A DNA stretch of 64,000 nucleotides from DASUBN01 sp036000105 (GTDB lineage: Bacteria; Pseudomonadota; Gammaproteobacteria; Natronospirales; REEB76), in contig DASYGE010000012.1 of the NCBI GenBank assembly GCA_036000105.1, positions 186,001 to 250,000 of the forward strand. Reading direction: 5' to 3'. Within the stretch, counting starts at the first letter, position 1; each line of letters opens with the position of its first letter. Position numbers and translations under genes: made by a program. The notes under the pieces were generated by a model. That model ran no database searches, was not told where the DNA came from, and was given only the letters and a program-made list of their open reading frames with translations. Of the stretch, positions 17,963-26,292 are shown one piece after another.

Positions 17963-18816
17963 TGCATGGCTCCTTTGACCTTGGCCACGAAGATATCGGC
18001 CACGCTGGGGGTGTGGATCTCGCCTATGTTCGCGAGCTGCTCCTTGGCCACGCCCTGGAACAGGAAGACTTTCTTGCCGAACACCTCACGTTCGTAGAGG
18101 GGCTTCATGGCCTGGGCGGCGGCGATCTTGTCCGGCGCCACCAGCACCTCGGTGTAATCCTCCGCCACCTGCTCCATGGAGCTGTTCAGGGTGACCTTAC
18201 CGTTGTCGATGAACATCAAGTGGGTGAGGATCTTCTCGATCTCCTCCACCTGGTGGGTGGTGACCAGGATGGTGCGCTGCGCGTCGAAGTAGTCGTTCAG
18301 CAAGCTGGTGTAGAACTCCTTGCGGTAGAGGATGTCGAGGCCGAGGGTCGGCTCATCCAGCACCAGGAGTTTCGCGTCTATGGCCATGACCAGCGCCAGA
18401 TGCAGCTGGGTCACCATGCCTTTGGACAGCTCGCCCACCTTGCTCTTCTGCTTGATCTTGGTGCGCTCCAGGAAATGCATGGCGCGCTCGCGGCTGAACT
18501 TAGGATGCACCGCGGCGGCGTACTCGATGGCATTGGCCACCTTGAGCCAGCGCGGCAGCACGGCCACGTCGGCGATGAAACACACGTCCTGCATCAGGTG
18601 GTGGCGCCCCTCGCGCGGGTCATGTCCCAGCACGTCCAGTTCGCCCTCGAAATCCGTGAGGCCGAGCACCGCTTTCAGGGCGGTGGTCTTGCCGGCGCCG
18701 TTCGGGCCGATGAGCCCCACGATGCAGCCTTCCTCGATGTCGAAATCCACGCTGTTGAGCGCGGCCAGGTTGCCATAATGCTTGCTCAAGCCTCTTGCTT
18801 TGACGAGTGTGCTCAT
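17959..18816 (-). CDS. ABC transporter ATP-binding protein
   Basis: A 285-residue ABC ATPase: Walker A GPNGAGKTT, Q-loop region MQDVCFIADVAVL, a degenerate signature (VGELSKGMVTQLHLALVMA, with SKGM in place of SGGQ), Walker B LLVLDEPTLGLD, and switch histidine VTTHQVEE. The SKGM form is common in ABC-2 export ATPases of the YtrB/BcrA/CcmA group. The start at 18816 overlaps the regulator stop (ATGA) and is preferred to an upstream in-frame start at 18906. Confidence 0.93.
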   Translation of the reverse strand: MSTLVKARGLSKHYGNLAALNSVDFDIEEGCIVGLIGPNGAGKTTALKAVLGLTDFEGELDVLGHDPREGRHHLMQDVCFIADVAVLPRWLKVANAIEYAAAVHPKFSRERAMHFLERTKIKQKSKVGELSKGMVTQLHLALVMAIDAKLLVLDEPTLGLDILYRKEFYTSLLNDYFDAQRTILVTTHQVEEIEKILTHLMFIDNGKVTLNSSMEQVAEDYTEVLVAPDKIAAAQAMKPLYEREVFGKKVFLFQGVAKEQLANIGEIHTPSVADIFVAKVKGAMQ

Positions 18817-19187
18817 GATTTTTTCCCTTTCTCCTCGTTCCCCGTCTTGATCAATTCCTGCACGTCCAGGCCCAGGCGCTCGATGCGTTGCAGCATCTGC
18901 GGCCATTCGTTCTTGAGGAACTGTTCGCGCTCGTTCTTCATCAGGTTGCGGCGCGCGCCTTCCTTCACGAACATGCCGAGGCCGCGGCGCTTCTCCACCA
19001 GGTCTTCATCGACCAGGGACTGGTAGCCTTTGAGCACGGTCAGCGGGTTGATCTGGTATTCCGCGGCCACCGAGCGCACGGAAGGCAGGGGGTCGCCCTC
19101 TTTCAGGGAGTCCTCGAGAATCATGGCGACCACCCGATCCCGGAGCTGCCGGTAGATGGGTTGGTTGTCGCTCCAATTAGGTTCCAT
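18813..19187 (-). CDS. GntR-family (YtrA-type) transcriptional regulator
   Basis: A 124-residue regulator, the short form typical of the YtrA subfamily. The winged helix has QPIYRQLRDRVVAMILEDSL, PLPSVRSVAAEYQINPLTVL and RRGLGMFV, and only about 50 helical residues follow, so there is no large ligand-binding domain. The second ATG (19187) is preferred over 19193 because GAGG is then correctly spaced. It is coupled to the ABC ATPase by ATGA. Such regulators usually repress their own operon; a matching inverted repeat overlaps the promoter at 19803-19843. Confidence 0.9.
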   Translation of the reverse strand: MEPNWSDNQPIYRQLRDRVVAMILEDSLKEGDPLPSVRSVAAEYQINPLTVLKGYQSLVDEDLVEKRRGLGMFVKEGARRNLMKNEREQFLKNEWPQMLQRIERLGLDVQELIKTGNEEKGKKS

Positions 19188-19239
19188 GACCATGGCCTCG
19201 CTGCTTTAGCAGACTAGTCCGGTACAACCGGGCCTTACC

Positions 19240-19755
19240 TTAGCCCCAGGCCCGGCCAAAGGCCAGCGCGCCGATGATGCTGAGCACCACGATGCGGCTC
19301 AGGTGACTGATGGAAGTCCTCGCGCTGGCGAACAGCGAGGCATCGGCCTTGGAGGGCGTGACGCGGATGCTGCCGAGATAAGCTGTACCGGGAGCGTCGG
19401 CGAGGCGCGCTGCGTAACGTGCGTCCTCGGAATCCTTGGCGGTGACCTCGATCGAACCGAGATACATCGCGCCCGAGCGCTTGGCTGCCAGTGCGGCGTA
19501 ATGGGCCGCTTCGCTATCCGCCGGGGTCACGGTGATCTTGCCGAGGTAGGCGGTGGACCCGCGGGTGGGGCGCTGCTTGCCCCCTTCCACATCGGCGGCG
19601 GTAACATGGATGGTGCCAAGCACCATCACCCGGCCATGGCTCACGGTCCTGGCCTTCAGCTGCTGGGCGCCGGCGGCATCCACGGCGAGGCTGGTGACGG
19701 CCAGCCCAAAGCTCAAGGCGATGGCGAGACTGAGTTTTGCGAATTTGGTGTTCAT
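19240..19755 (-). CDS. Exported four-repeat protein, first gene of the GntR/ABC operon
   Basis: A 171-residue protein with a signal peptide (cleavage near residue 28) and a C-terminal hydrophobic segment (VVLSIIGALAFG). In between are four copies of a roughly 35-residue unit whose core reads VLGTIHVT, YLGKITVT, YLGSIEVT and YLGSIRVT, the middle ones followed by an acidic/alanine helix (DSEAAHYAALAA, DSEDARYAARLA). I do not recognise a named family. It precedes the GntR gene by about 50 bases with no terminator visible, and it carries the promoter of the whole operon. AAGGA lies at good spacing from the ATG. Confidence 0.75.
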   Translation of the reverse strand: MNTKFAKLSLAIALSFGLAVTSLAVDAAGAQQLKARTVSHGRVMVLGTIHVTAADVEGGKQRPTRGSTAYLGKITVTPADSEAAHYAALAAKRSGAMYLGSIEVTAKDSEDARYAARLADAPGTAYLGSIRVTPSKADASLFASARTSISHLSRIVVLSIIGALAFGRAWG

Positions 19756-19802
19756 GGCGTTTTCCTTCTTGAGCTTCTGGCCGGTGGGGCCAATTCCGTA
19801 GT

Positions 19803-19843
19803 GGTGTTGTAGCTAACTATAACACTAAAAAAAGAGATTGCAA
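19803..19843 (-). promoter_or_regulatory. Promoter of the GntR/ABC operon with overlapping YtrA-like operator
   Basis: On the minus strand, TTGCAA (19838-19843) and TATAGT (19816-19821) are separated by 16 bases, placing the start of transcription near 19809, about 54 bases before the first gene. The inverted repeat AGTGTT-N12-AACACC (19803-19826) covers the -10. As I recall, the Bacillus YtrA operator has the form AGTGTA-N13-TACACT, so this looks like an autoregulatory site for the GntR protein of this operon. A promoter with the same spacing and a similar operator lies at 45850-45890. Confidence 0.7.
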
Positions 19844-20151
19844 GACCCTGAGGAGAAAATTTAAGCACTCCCTAGGTAGTCTTTTAAAAACAATGGATTA
19901 GATAGTTATTAGCTAGCCTGAATAGGCGCTATGGTCGTTCCATACAGGCCTATACCGCAGGCCCGAGCTATAGCGCCCCTATAACACCCCCTGGAACTCT
20001 GGCCTGCAGGCAAGGGGGCCCGGCACCACGCCACGGATGGGTAAAAAGGTCCAGCGGCAGGCCGGTGATAAAATCCCGCTTCGCTCGCGCCGCCCGTCCG
20101 GGCCCGCGCCCTGAATCTTTACGCCCCGCCAAACAACGGAGTCAGAAGTCC
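19844..20151. other. Intergenic gap with an imperfect two-stem hairpin; no gene seen
   Basis: The AT-richer gap between the divergent envelope operon and mdh is 396 bases in all. It contains nested inverted repeats at 19925-19977: outer arms GGCGCTAT / ATAGCGCC and inner arms GGCCT / AGGCC. There is also a stretch (near 19898-19918) loosely resembling a second operator half, and GATAAAAT near 20070 that could be the mdh -10. I see no open reading frame or known RNA family here. Confidence 0.4.
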
Positions 20152-21141
20152 ATGGCCATGAAGAAACCCGTCCGCATCGCCGTCACCGGCGCCGCCGGCC
20201 AGATCGGCTACCAGCTCATCTTCCGCATCGCCGCTGGCGACATGCTGGGCCCCAAGCAGCCCGTGATCCTGCAGCTCCTGGAAGTGACTCCGGCCCTGCC
20301 CTCCCTCAACGGCGTGGTCATGGAACTCAACGACTGCGCCTTCCCGCTCCTGGCCGGCATCGTGGCCACCGACGACGCGGAAGTGGCGTTCAAGGATGCG
20401 GATTTCGCCCTGCTCGTCGGCGCGCGCCCCCGCGGCCCCGGCATGGAGCGCAAGGATCTCCTGCTGGAGAACGCCAAGATCTTCTCGGCTCAGGGCAAGG
20501 CGCTCAACAAGACCGCCAAGAAGAACATCAAGGTGCTGGTGGTGGGCAATCCGGCCAACACCAATGCGCTCATCGCGGCCAGCAATGCACCGCGCATCCC
20601 CAAGAAGAACTTCACGGCCATGATGCGCCTGGACCACAACCGGGCCCTGTCGCAGCTGGCTGCCAAGACCGGCAGCCATGTGACCGACATCAAGCGCATG
20701 ACCATCTGGGGCAACCACTCCTCCACCCAGTATCCGGACATCAACGCCTGCACGGTCAAGGGCAAGGCGGCTGTGAAACTGGTGGACGAGAACTGGTTCA
20801 AGAACGACTTCATCCCCACGGTGCAGCAGCGAGGCGCGGCGGTCATCAAGGCCCGCGGCCTCTCCTCCGCCGCGTCGGCGGCGTCGGCGGCCATCGACCA
20901 CATGCGCGACTGGGCTCTCGGCACTCCCAAGGGCAGCTGGGTCAGCATGGGCGTGGCCTCCGACGGCAGCTACGGCATCAAACCGGGCATCGTGTATGGC
21001 TATCCCGTGACCTGCAGCAAGGGCCAGTGGAAGATCGTGAAGGGCTTGAAGGTCGGGGCCTTCTCCCAGGAACGCATGCGTGCCACCGAGGCCGAACTGC
21101 GGGAAGAGCGGGAAGGCGTCAAGGATCTGCTTCAGGGTTGA
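20152..21141 (+). CDS. mdh: Malate dehydrogenase
   Basis: A 329-residue NAD(P)-dependent malate dehydrogenase of the longer bacterial/cytosolic type: VTGAAGQIGYQLIFRIAAGD (nucleotide loop), GARPRGPGMERKDLL (mobile loop with catalytic arginines), VVGNPANTNAL, RLDHNRALSQLA and IWGNHSSTQYPD (catalytic His). It interconverts malate and oxaloacetate in the TCA cycle. The ATG at 20152 is chosen because GGAG lies ten bases upstream and homologues begin at this point; a longer frame to 20065 adds only non-conserved residues. A strong terminator follows. Confidence 0.95.
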   Translation: MAMKKPVRIAVTGAAGQIGYQLIFRIAAGDMLGPKQPVILQLLEVTPALPSLNGVVMELNDCAFPLLAGIVATDDAEVAFKDADFALLVGARPRGPGMERKDLLLENAKIFSAQGKALNKTAKKNIKVLVVGNPANTNALIAASNAPRIPKKNFTAMMRLDHNRALSQLAAKTGSHVTDIKRMTIWGNHSSTQYPDINACTVKGKAAVKLVDENWFKNDFIPTVQQRGAAVIKARGLSSAASAASAAIDHMRDWALGTPKGSWVSMGVASDGSYGIKPGIVYGYPVTCSKGQWKIVKGLKVGAFSQERMRATEAELREEREGVKDLLQG

Positions 21142-21165
21142 GAGTGCCCGGATGAATCCGCAGGG

Positions 21166-21193
21166 GGCCGCGCGGGCAGCCGCGCGGCCTTTT
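21166..21193 (+). terminator. Rho-independent terminator after mdh
   Basis: Ten-base perfect stem GGCCGCGCGG / CCGCGCGGCC with a four-base loop, followed by TTTT. Confidence 0.85.
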
Positions 21194-21216
21194 GCACATC
21201 TATATAAGGAGAGGCC

Positions 21217-21648
21217 ATGGGACGGGTCGAGATCGAGCTGCCGGCGAGCTTCCCCTATGTCGTGGAGCTGGAGGTGCGTGTCAGCGACCTCAATTACGGC
21301 AACCACCTGGGCAATGACGCCGTCCTCAGCCTCATCCACGAGACGCGCCGCCGCTACATACGCGCCCTCGGCAGCGACGAGATCGGCGCCGACGGCGTGG
21401 GCTTCGTGGTGGCGGATTCGGCGGTCATCTACCGGGCCCAGGCCTTCTACGGGGATGCACTCAGGATCGAAGCGGCGGCCGGCGACTTCTCGAGCCGCAG
21501 CTGCGCCTTCTTCTTCCGGGTGAGCGCCACCACCGATGGCCGCGTGGTGGCCGAGGCACGCACCGGCATGGTGTGCTTCGATTTCAAGGCACAGAAGGCC
21601 GTGACCATCCCGCCTGAGCTGCGCGCCAAACTGCAGGGCGGCACCTGA
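21217..21648 (+). CDS. Hotdog-fold acyl-CoA thioesterase (4HBT/YbgC-like)
   Basis: A 143-residue thioesterase. LEVRVSDLNYGNHLGNDAVLSLIHETRRR is the 4-hydroxybenzoyl-CoA thioesterase signature region with the catalytic acidic residue, followed by the hotdog strands AVIYRAQAFYGDALRI and RVVAEARTGMVCFDF. It probably hydrolyses acyl-CoA esters; the neighbouring fadE gene suggests fatty acyl substrates. AAGGAGAGG precedes the ATG. Confidence 0.85.
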   Translation: MGRVEIELPASFPYVVELEVRVSDLNYGNHLGNDAVLSLIHETRRRYIRALGSDEIGADGVGFVVADSAVIYRAQAFYGDALRIEAAAGDFSSRSCAFFFRVSATTDGRVVAEARTGMVCFDFKAQKAVTIPPELRAKLQGGT

Positions 21649-21707
21649 CTGGAGTATAGTTTTCTGGTGCGCCTGGCTTCGGCGCTCTCCACCGCAACCA
21701 TGACGGG

Positions 21708-24164
21708 ATGTCTCCCATGCTGAGTGCGCTCCTCTGGCTCCTCGTATTCATCGGCGGCACTCTGGCGCTGACCTATCAGCGCGTGCCCCTGTTATTGGCG
21801 AGCGCCGCTTACCTCGCGCTCCTAGTGGTCTATACCCTGGCCGGCACCGGACCCGAGTGGCTGGTGCTCTGCTTCTGGCTGCTGTATCTCGCCATCGCCA
21901 TCCCGGTGAACGTGCCGGCCATACGCCGCCACTACATCTCCCGTCCGCTGCTCGACATCTTCCGCAAGATCATGCCGGAGATGTCCGAGACCGAGGCCGC
22001 GGCCCTCGAAGCCGGCACCGTATGGTGGGACGGCGAGCTGTTCAGCGGCCGGCCCAACTGGCAGCGGCTGCTCAACACCCCGGCACCCGCGATCAGCGCC
22101 GAGGAACAGGCCTTCCTCGACCACGAGGTCGAGGAGCTGTGCGGCATGCTGGACGAATGGAAGATCACCCACGAGTGGTGTGACCTGCCGCCGGAAGGCT
22201 GGGACTACCTGAAGAAGAAAGGCTTCTTCGCCATGATCATCCCGAAGCGCTACGGCGGCCGGGAGTTCTCGGCACTGATGAACTCGGAAGTGTTGGCCAA
22301 GATCGCCACTCGCAGCCCCACCTGCGCCTCGATCGTGGCAGTGCCGAATTCCCTCGGACCGGCAGAGCTCCTGCTGCGCTACGGCACCGAGGAGCAGAAG
22401 GACCACTATCTGCCGCGCCTCGCCTCCGGCGAAGACGTGCCCTGCTTCGCGCTGACCGGGCCCACCGCCGGCTCCGACGCGGCCTCCATCCCCGACACCG
22501 GCGTGGTATGCAAGGGCATATGGGAAGGCAAGGAAGTCATCGGCATGCGCCTGAACTGGAACAAGCGCTACATAACGCTCGCGCCGGTGGCGACGGTGCT
22601 GGGGCTCGCCTTCAGGCTGCTCGATCCGGATCACCTCATCGGCCAGACTGATGACTACGGCATCACCTGCGCGCTCATCCCGCCGCACCTGCCGGGCATC
22701 GTCATCGGCCGGCGCCACTTCCCGCTCAACCTGCCGTTCCAGAACGGACCCACCCAGGGCAAGGACGTGTTCGTCCCGCTGGACTTCATCATCGGCGGCA
22801 CCAAGATGGCCGGCCACGGCTGGCGCATGCTCATGGAATGCTTAGGCGCCGGCCGCGCCATCTCGCTGCCATCCAACACCGCCGGCGGCTCGCGCCTCGG
22901 CGTCTATACCAGTGCCGCCTATGCGCGGGTGCGCAAGCAGTTCCGCCTGCCCATCGCCCGCTTCGACGGCATCGACGAGGTGCTAGGCCGCATGGGCGGC
23001 ATGCTCTACGCCATGGAAGCGGTGCGCACCATGACCGCCGGTGCCATCGACCAGGGCGAAGCCCCGGCGGTGTGCGCCGCCATCTCCAAATGTCACGTCA
23101 CCGAGATGGCACGCCACGTGGGCAACGATGCCATGGACATCCACGGCGGCAAAGGCATACAGCTCGGGCCCCGCAACTACCTGGGCCGCGGCTACCAGTC
23201 CATCCCCATCGCCATCACGGTGGAAGGCGCCAACATCCTCACCCGCAACCTGATGATCTACGGGCAGGGCGCCATCCGCTGCCATCCCTTCGTACTGAAG
23301 GAGATGCGCGCCGCCGCGGACGATGACCACGCCGCGGCAGTGGTCGAGTTCGACAAGGCGCTGTTCGGCCACATCGGCTTGGCCATGAGCAACGCTTCCT
23401 GCTCGCTGATCCTGGCACTCACCAACGCCAAGTTCACCGGCGTGGGTGTGAGCACCCCCACCGAACGCTACTACCAGCACATCAACCGTTTCAGCGCCTC
23501 CTTCGTGCTCGCCTCGGACGCCGCCATGTTGACCTTAGGGGGAGCACTCAAGAAGAAAGAGAAACTCTCAGCGCGACTCGGTGACATGCTGAGCTATATG
23601 TACATCGCCTCGGCGGTGCTGAAGCGTTTCGAGGACCAGAATCGTCCGCCAGAGGATCTGCCGCTGGTGGAATGGGCCTGCCGCGACGCGCTCTACCGCC
23701 TGCAGGAGCAGATGCACGGCTTCCTGCGCAACTTCCCCAACCGGCCGGTGGCCGGCGTGCTGCGCTTCCTCATCTTCCCCCGCGGCCGCATGTACTCGGC
23801 ACCCAGCGACGAGCTTGGCCATGAGATCGCCGAACTCATCTGCACCCCGGGACCGACCCGCGCGCGCCTGACCCGCAACACCTATACCGGCGACAAGCAC
23901 TCGCCGGTGGGCATGTTCGGCGAAGCCCTGGATCTCGCGGTGCGCCTCGAGCCCGTGGAGCGCCGTATCCGTGAAGCAGAGAAGGCCGGCCACCTGAAAC
24001 CGGCCCAGGGCGCCCCCCAGGTGCTGGCAGCGGAAGAGGCCAAAGTGATCAACGCCCAGGAAGCGCGCGGACTGCTGCGTCTGGAAGAGCTGACCGCCGA
24101 GATCGTCGCGGTGGATGACTTCGATCCCAGCGAGTTGGGTACTCACCCATTTAAGACTGCATGA
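21708..24164 (+). CDS. fadE: Acyl-CoA dehydrogenase, FadE type
   Basis: An 818-residue enzyme, close to E. coli FadE (814). Two N-terminal membrane helices (about 4-55) precede the acyl-CoA dehydrogenase core: FFAMIIPKRYGGREFSALM, CFALTGPTAGSDAASIPDTG, the C-terminal helical domain with AMDIHGGKGIQLGPRNYLG, then the FadE-specific C-terminal extension (DUF1974). It catalyses the first oxidation step of fatty-acid beta-oxidation. A second ATG at 21717 is equally possible. The stop overlaps the next start (ATGA). Confidence 0.95.
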   Translation: MSPMLSALLWLLVFIGGTLALTYQRVPLLLASAAYLALLVVYTLAGTGPEWLVLCFWLLYLAIAIPVNVPAIRRHYISRPLLDIFRKIMPEMSETEAAALEAGTVWWDGELFSGRPNWQRLLNTPAPAISAEEQAFLDHEVEELCGMLDEWKITHEWCDLPPEGWDYLKKKGFFAMIIPKRYGGREFSALMNSEVLAKIATRSPTCASIVAVPNSLGPAELLLRYGTEEQKDHYLPRLASGEDVPCFALTGPTAGSDAASIPDTGVVCKGIWEGKEVIGMRLNWNKRYITLAPVATVLGLAFRLLDPDHLIGQTDDYGITCALIPPHLPGIVIGRRHFPLNLPFQNGPTQGKDVFVPLDFIIGGTKMAGHGWRMLMECLGAGRAISLPSNTAGGSRLGVYTSAAYARVRKQFRLPIARFDGIDEVLGRMGGMLYAMEAVRTMTAGAIDQGEAPAVCAAISKCHVTEMARHVGNDAMDIHGGKGIQLGPRNYLGRGYQSIPIAITVEGANILTRNLMIYGQGAIRCHPFVLKEMRAAADDDHAAAVVEFDKALFGHIGLAMSNASCSLILALTNAKFTGVGVSTPTERYYQHINRFSASFVLASDAAMLTLGGALKKKEKLSARLGDMLSYMYIASAVLKRFEDQNRPPEDLPLVEWACRDALYRLQEQMHGFLRNFPNRPVAGVLRFLIFPRGRMYSAPSDELGHEIAELICTPGPTRARLTRNTYTGDKHSPVGMFGEALDLAVRLEPVERRIREAEKAGHLKPAQGAPQVLAAEEAKVINAQEARGLLRLEELTAEIVAVDDFDPSELGTHPFKTA

Positions 24165-25606
24165 GCAAATCGCTGGTCTATGAAGTCACGCTGGACGTCG
24201 GCGCCGACGTGGCGCCGGAGTTCGACACCTGGTTGGAGGAACACGTCCACGCGATGCTGGCCCTGCCCGGCTTCCGGGATGCCCGCATCCTCAGTCCCGA
24301 GGACCCGGAGGCCGCCGGCGCGAGCGTGCGACGCGTGGTGCAGTACACCCTGGCCGGCCGCGCGGAACTCGACCGCTATCTGGCGGAACATTCCTCGCGC
24401 ATGCGTGCGGACGGCATCACCCGCTTCGGCGACAAGCTCAAGACCAGCCGCCGGGTGCTGGATGTGGACCAGGCCATGAACCTCACTCCGGCGCTGCCGG
24501 GTATCGCCCTCATGCCCGAGGCGGAACGCTGCCGCAACTGTGGCACGCCGCTCAACGGCAAGTTCTGCACCGAATGCGGGCAGCGCAACCATGCTTCCGT
24601 GGCCACCCTGAGCGAGATGACCCACGACTTCGCCGGCACCCATTTCGGCTTCGATACCCGCTTCATCCACAGCATCGTGCCGCTGCTGTTCCGGCCGGGG
24701 TTCCTGACCCGTGAGTACTGCCTCGGCCGCCAGGAACGTTACATCAAGCCCTTCCGGCTGTATCTGTTCAGCAGCGTGCTGTTCTTCTTCCTGGCCGCCT
24801 TCATGTGGTCAGAGTCGAAAGTCGTGGATCTGGGCGACAACAAGACCGGCGCGCCCACCGAGATGACAGCGGCGGAGCGGGCACAGACCCGCGCGCAACT
24901 GCAGAACGCCATCAAGCTGATAGACACGAACCCGGTCACCGACACTGCCGAGAAGGACTTCGCTAAATCCATGGTGGAGGACCAGCTGACGAAACTGGAT
25001 GCTCCGGCGAAGACAGCTCCCGCCGTAACGGTGACCGTGGGGGCGCCGTCTGTCGCCAGCGCCACGCGCAGCCGGAAGATCTACCAGGCGGGGACGAAGG
25101 ATGGCGATCTCAACATCCAGCTCGATCCGTCCATCAAGCCCAAGGACTCCACCGAGGCCCGCTTCATCGACAAGCTGACCAAGATCAAGGACAACCAGGC
25201 CGAGTTCAAGCACCAGCTCTATCAGAACATGCCGAAGATGATGCTGCTGTTCATGCCGCTCATCGCCATGTTCCTGAAGCTGCTCTACATAGGTTCACGG
25301 CGTCTGTTCGCCGAGCACTTCATCTTCACCCTGCATTACCACGCGCTGGTGTTCGTGGTGATGCTGGTGGTGATGTTCATCACCTTCGGCGCAAACCACG
25401 TGATCTGGCTCGCGCCCCTCAAGAAGGAGGCCGGCACAGTGGCCGGCTGGTATATGGTGATCTACCTGTTCCTAGCCATGCGCTTCTTCTACCACCAGTC
25501 TTGGGCCATGACCGTGCTCAAGTTCTGCATGCTGTTCATCGGTTACTGCGCGGCGGTGGGTATCACCTTCGCGGCCGCGGTGGCCCTGACTGCGGTGGAA
25601 ATCTGA
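24161..25606 (+). CDS. DUF4286-DUF3667 fusion membrane protein
   Basis: A 481-residue protein joining two families of unknown function. Residues 1-100 resemble DUF4286, a small ferredoxin-like domain (LVYEVTLDVGADVAPEF, LPGFRDARIL). Residues about 122-145 form a zinc ribbon (CRNCGTPLNGKFCTECGQRN) that opens a DUF3667 domain (FGFDTRFIHSIVPLLFRPG, YIKPFRLYLFSSVLFFF). A soluble insert of about 140 residues rich in Lys, Asp and Thr lies between the first membrane helix and four more near the C-terminus. It is coupled to fadE by ATGA. Function unknown. Confidence 0.8.
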   Translation: MSKSLVYEVTLDVGADVAPEFDTWLEEHVHAMLALPGFRDARILSPEDPEAAGASVRRVVQYTLAGRAELDRYLAEHSSRMRADGITRFGDKLKTSRRVLDVDQAMNLTPALPGIALMPEAERCRNCGTPLNGKFCTECGQRNHASVATLSEMTHDFAGTHFGFDTRFIHSIVPLLFRPGFLTREYCLGRQERYIKPFRLYLFSSVLFFFLAAFMWSESKVVDLGDNKTGAPTEMTAAERAQTRAQLQNAIKLIDTNPVTDTAEKDFAKSMVEDQLTKLDAPAKTAPAVTVTVGAPSVASATRSRKIYQAGTKDGDLNIQLDPSIKPKDSTEARFIDKLTKIKDNQAEFKHQLYQNMPKMMLLFMPLIAMFLKLLYIGSRRLFAEHFIFTLHYHALVFVVMLVVMFITFGANHVIWLAPLKKEAGTVAGWYMVIYLFLAMRFFYHQSWAMTVLKFCMLFIGYCAAVGITFAAAVALTAVEI

Positions 25607-25656
25607 CGCGCCGCGACTAGACTTCTTCATCACCCCGTGTGCAAAAGGAGCTCGTC

Positions 25657-26088
25657 ATGAAAAGCGCATTATGGTTACCGGCCTTGGCCCTCTTCGCCTG
25701 CTTCAGCGCGGCGGCGGGCGACGCTCCTCTCAGCCCCCCGAAGGCCCCGGCGTACGCCGCGGCCTACATCATCGAACCCGCCGATGGCGCCGTGGTCACG
25801 AACCCGGTGACGGTGGTGTTCGGGCTCAAGGGCATGGGCGTGGCACCGGCCGGGATGGAACATGCCGACACCGGTCACTTCCACCTGCTGGTGGATACGG
25901 GCTTGCCGCCCCAGGGCGCGCCTATCCCCAAGGATGAGCAGCACCTGCACTTCGGGGGCGGCCAGACCCAGACGGTGCTCACCCTGAAGCCCGGCAAGCA
26001 CACCCTGCAGCTCCTCATGGGTGACTTCGCGCATATGTCCTTCGACCCGCCGGTGATCTCGAAGCTCATCACCATCACTGTGAAGTGA
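25657..26088 (+). CDS. Secreted DUF4399-domain protein
   Basis: A 143-residue exported protein. After a signal peptide (about 1-20) comes the DUF4399 pattern: AYIIEPADGAVVTNPVTVVFGLKGMGVAPAG, HADTGHFHLLVD, KDEQHLHFGGGQTQTVL and KHTLQLLMGDFAHM. The clustered histidines (HADTGHFH, QHLHFG) could bind a metal, as an inference. The internal ATG at 25657 is chosen because AAGGAG lies seven bases upstream, whereas the earlier start at 25639 has none. Confidence 0.85.
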   Translation: MKSALWLPALALFACFSAAAGDAPLSPPKAPAYAAAYIIEPADGAVVTNPVTVVFGLKGMGVAPAGMEHADTGHFHLLVDTGLPPQGAPIPKDEQHLHFGGGQTQTVLTLKPGKHTLQLLMGDFAHMSFDPPVISKLITITVK

Positions 26089-26144
26089 TTTCGATAATAC
26101 CTCTATAAGCCATTATTTCGTATTAGGTTTCTAAAATACCCCCT

Positions 26145-26170
26145 CTGCCTGCACACTCACGTGTAGGCAG
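26145..26170 (+). terminator. Hairpin after the DUF4399 gene, possible terminator
   Basis: CTGCCT(G)CACAC - TCAC - GTGTAGGCAG forms a ten-base stem with one bulge. T-rich sequence (TTTTGTCCT) begins about nine bases later, so termination is plausible but not certain. Confidence 0.45.
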
Positions 26171-26292
26171 CGTGGGTGTTTTGTCCTAAATTGTCTTTAC
26201 GTAATGCAGGATGCCAGCCACCCGGTCCATCGGGCGGCCTCGGGTCAGGAGGCGCTTCTTAAGGGGTAATCAGCAAAGGGCAGGTTCGCTGC

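Noticed and set aside
20119..21339. 406-codon minus-strand frame opposite mdh
   Set aside because: mdh is unambiguous; the antisense frame has no signal peptide, domain or ribosome site.
26089..26292. Possible cyclic-di-GMP riboswitch before the GGDEF-EAL gene
   Set aside because: None of the conserved GEMM elements is visible; only a hairpin that looks like a terminator.
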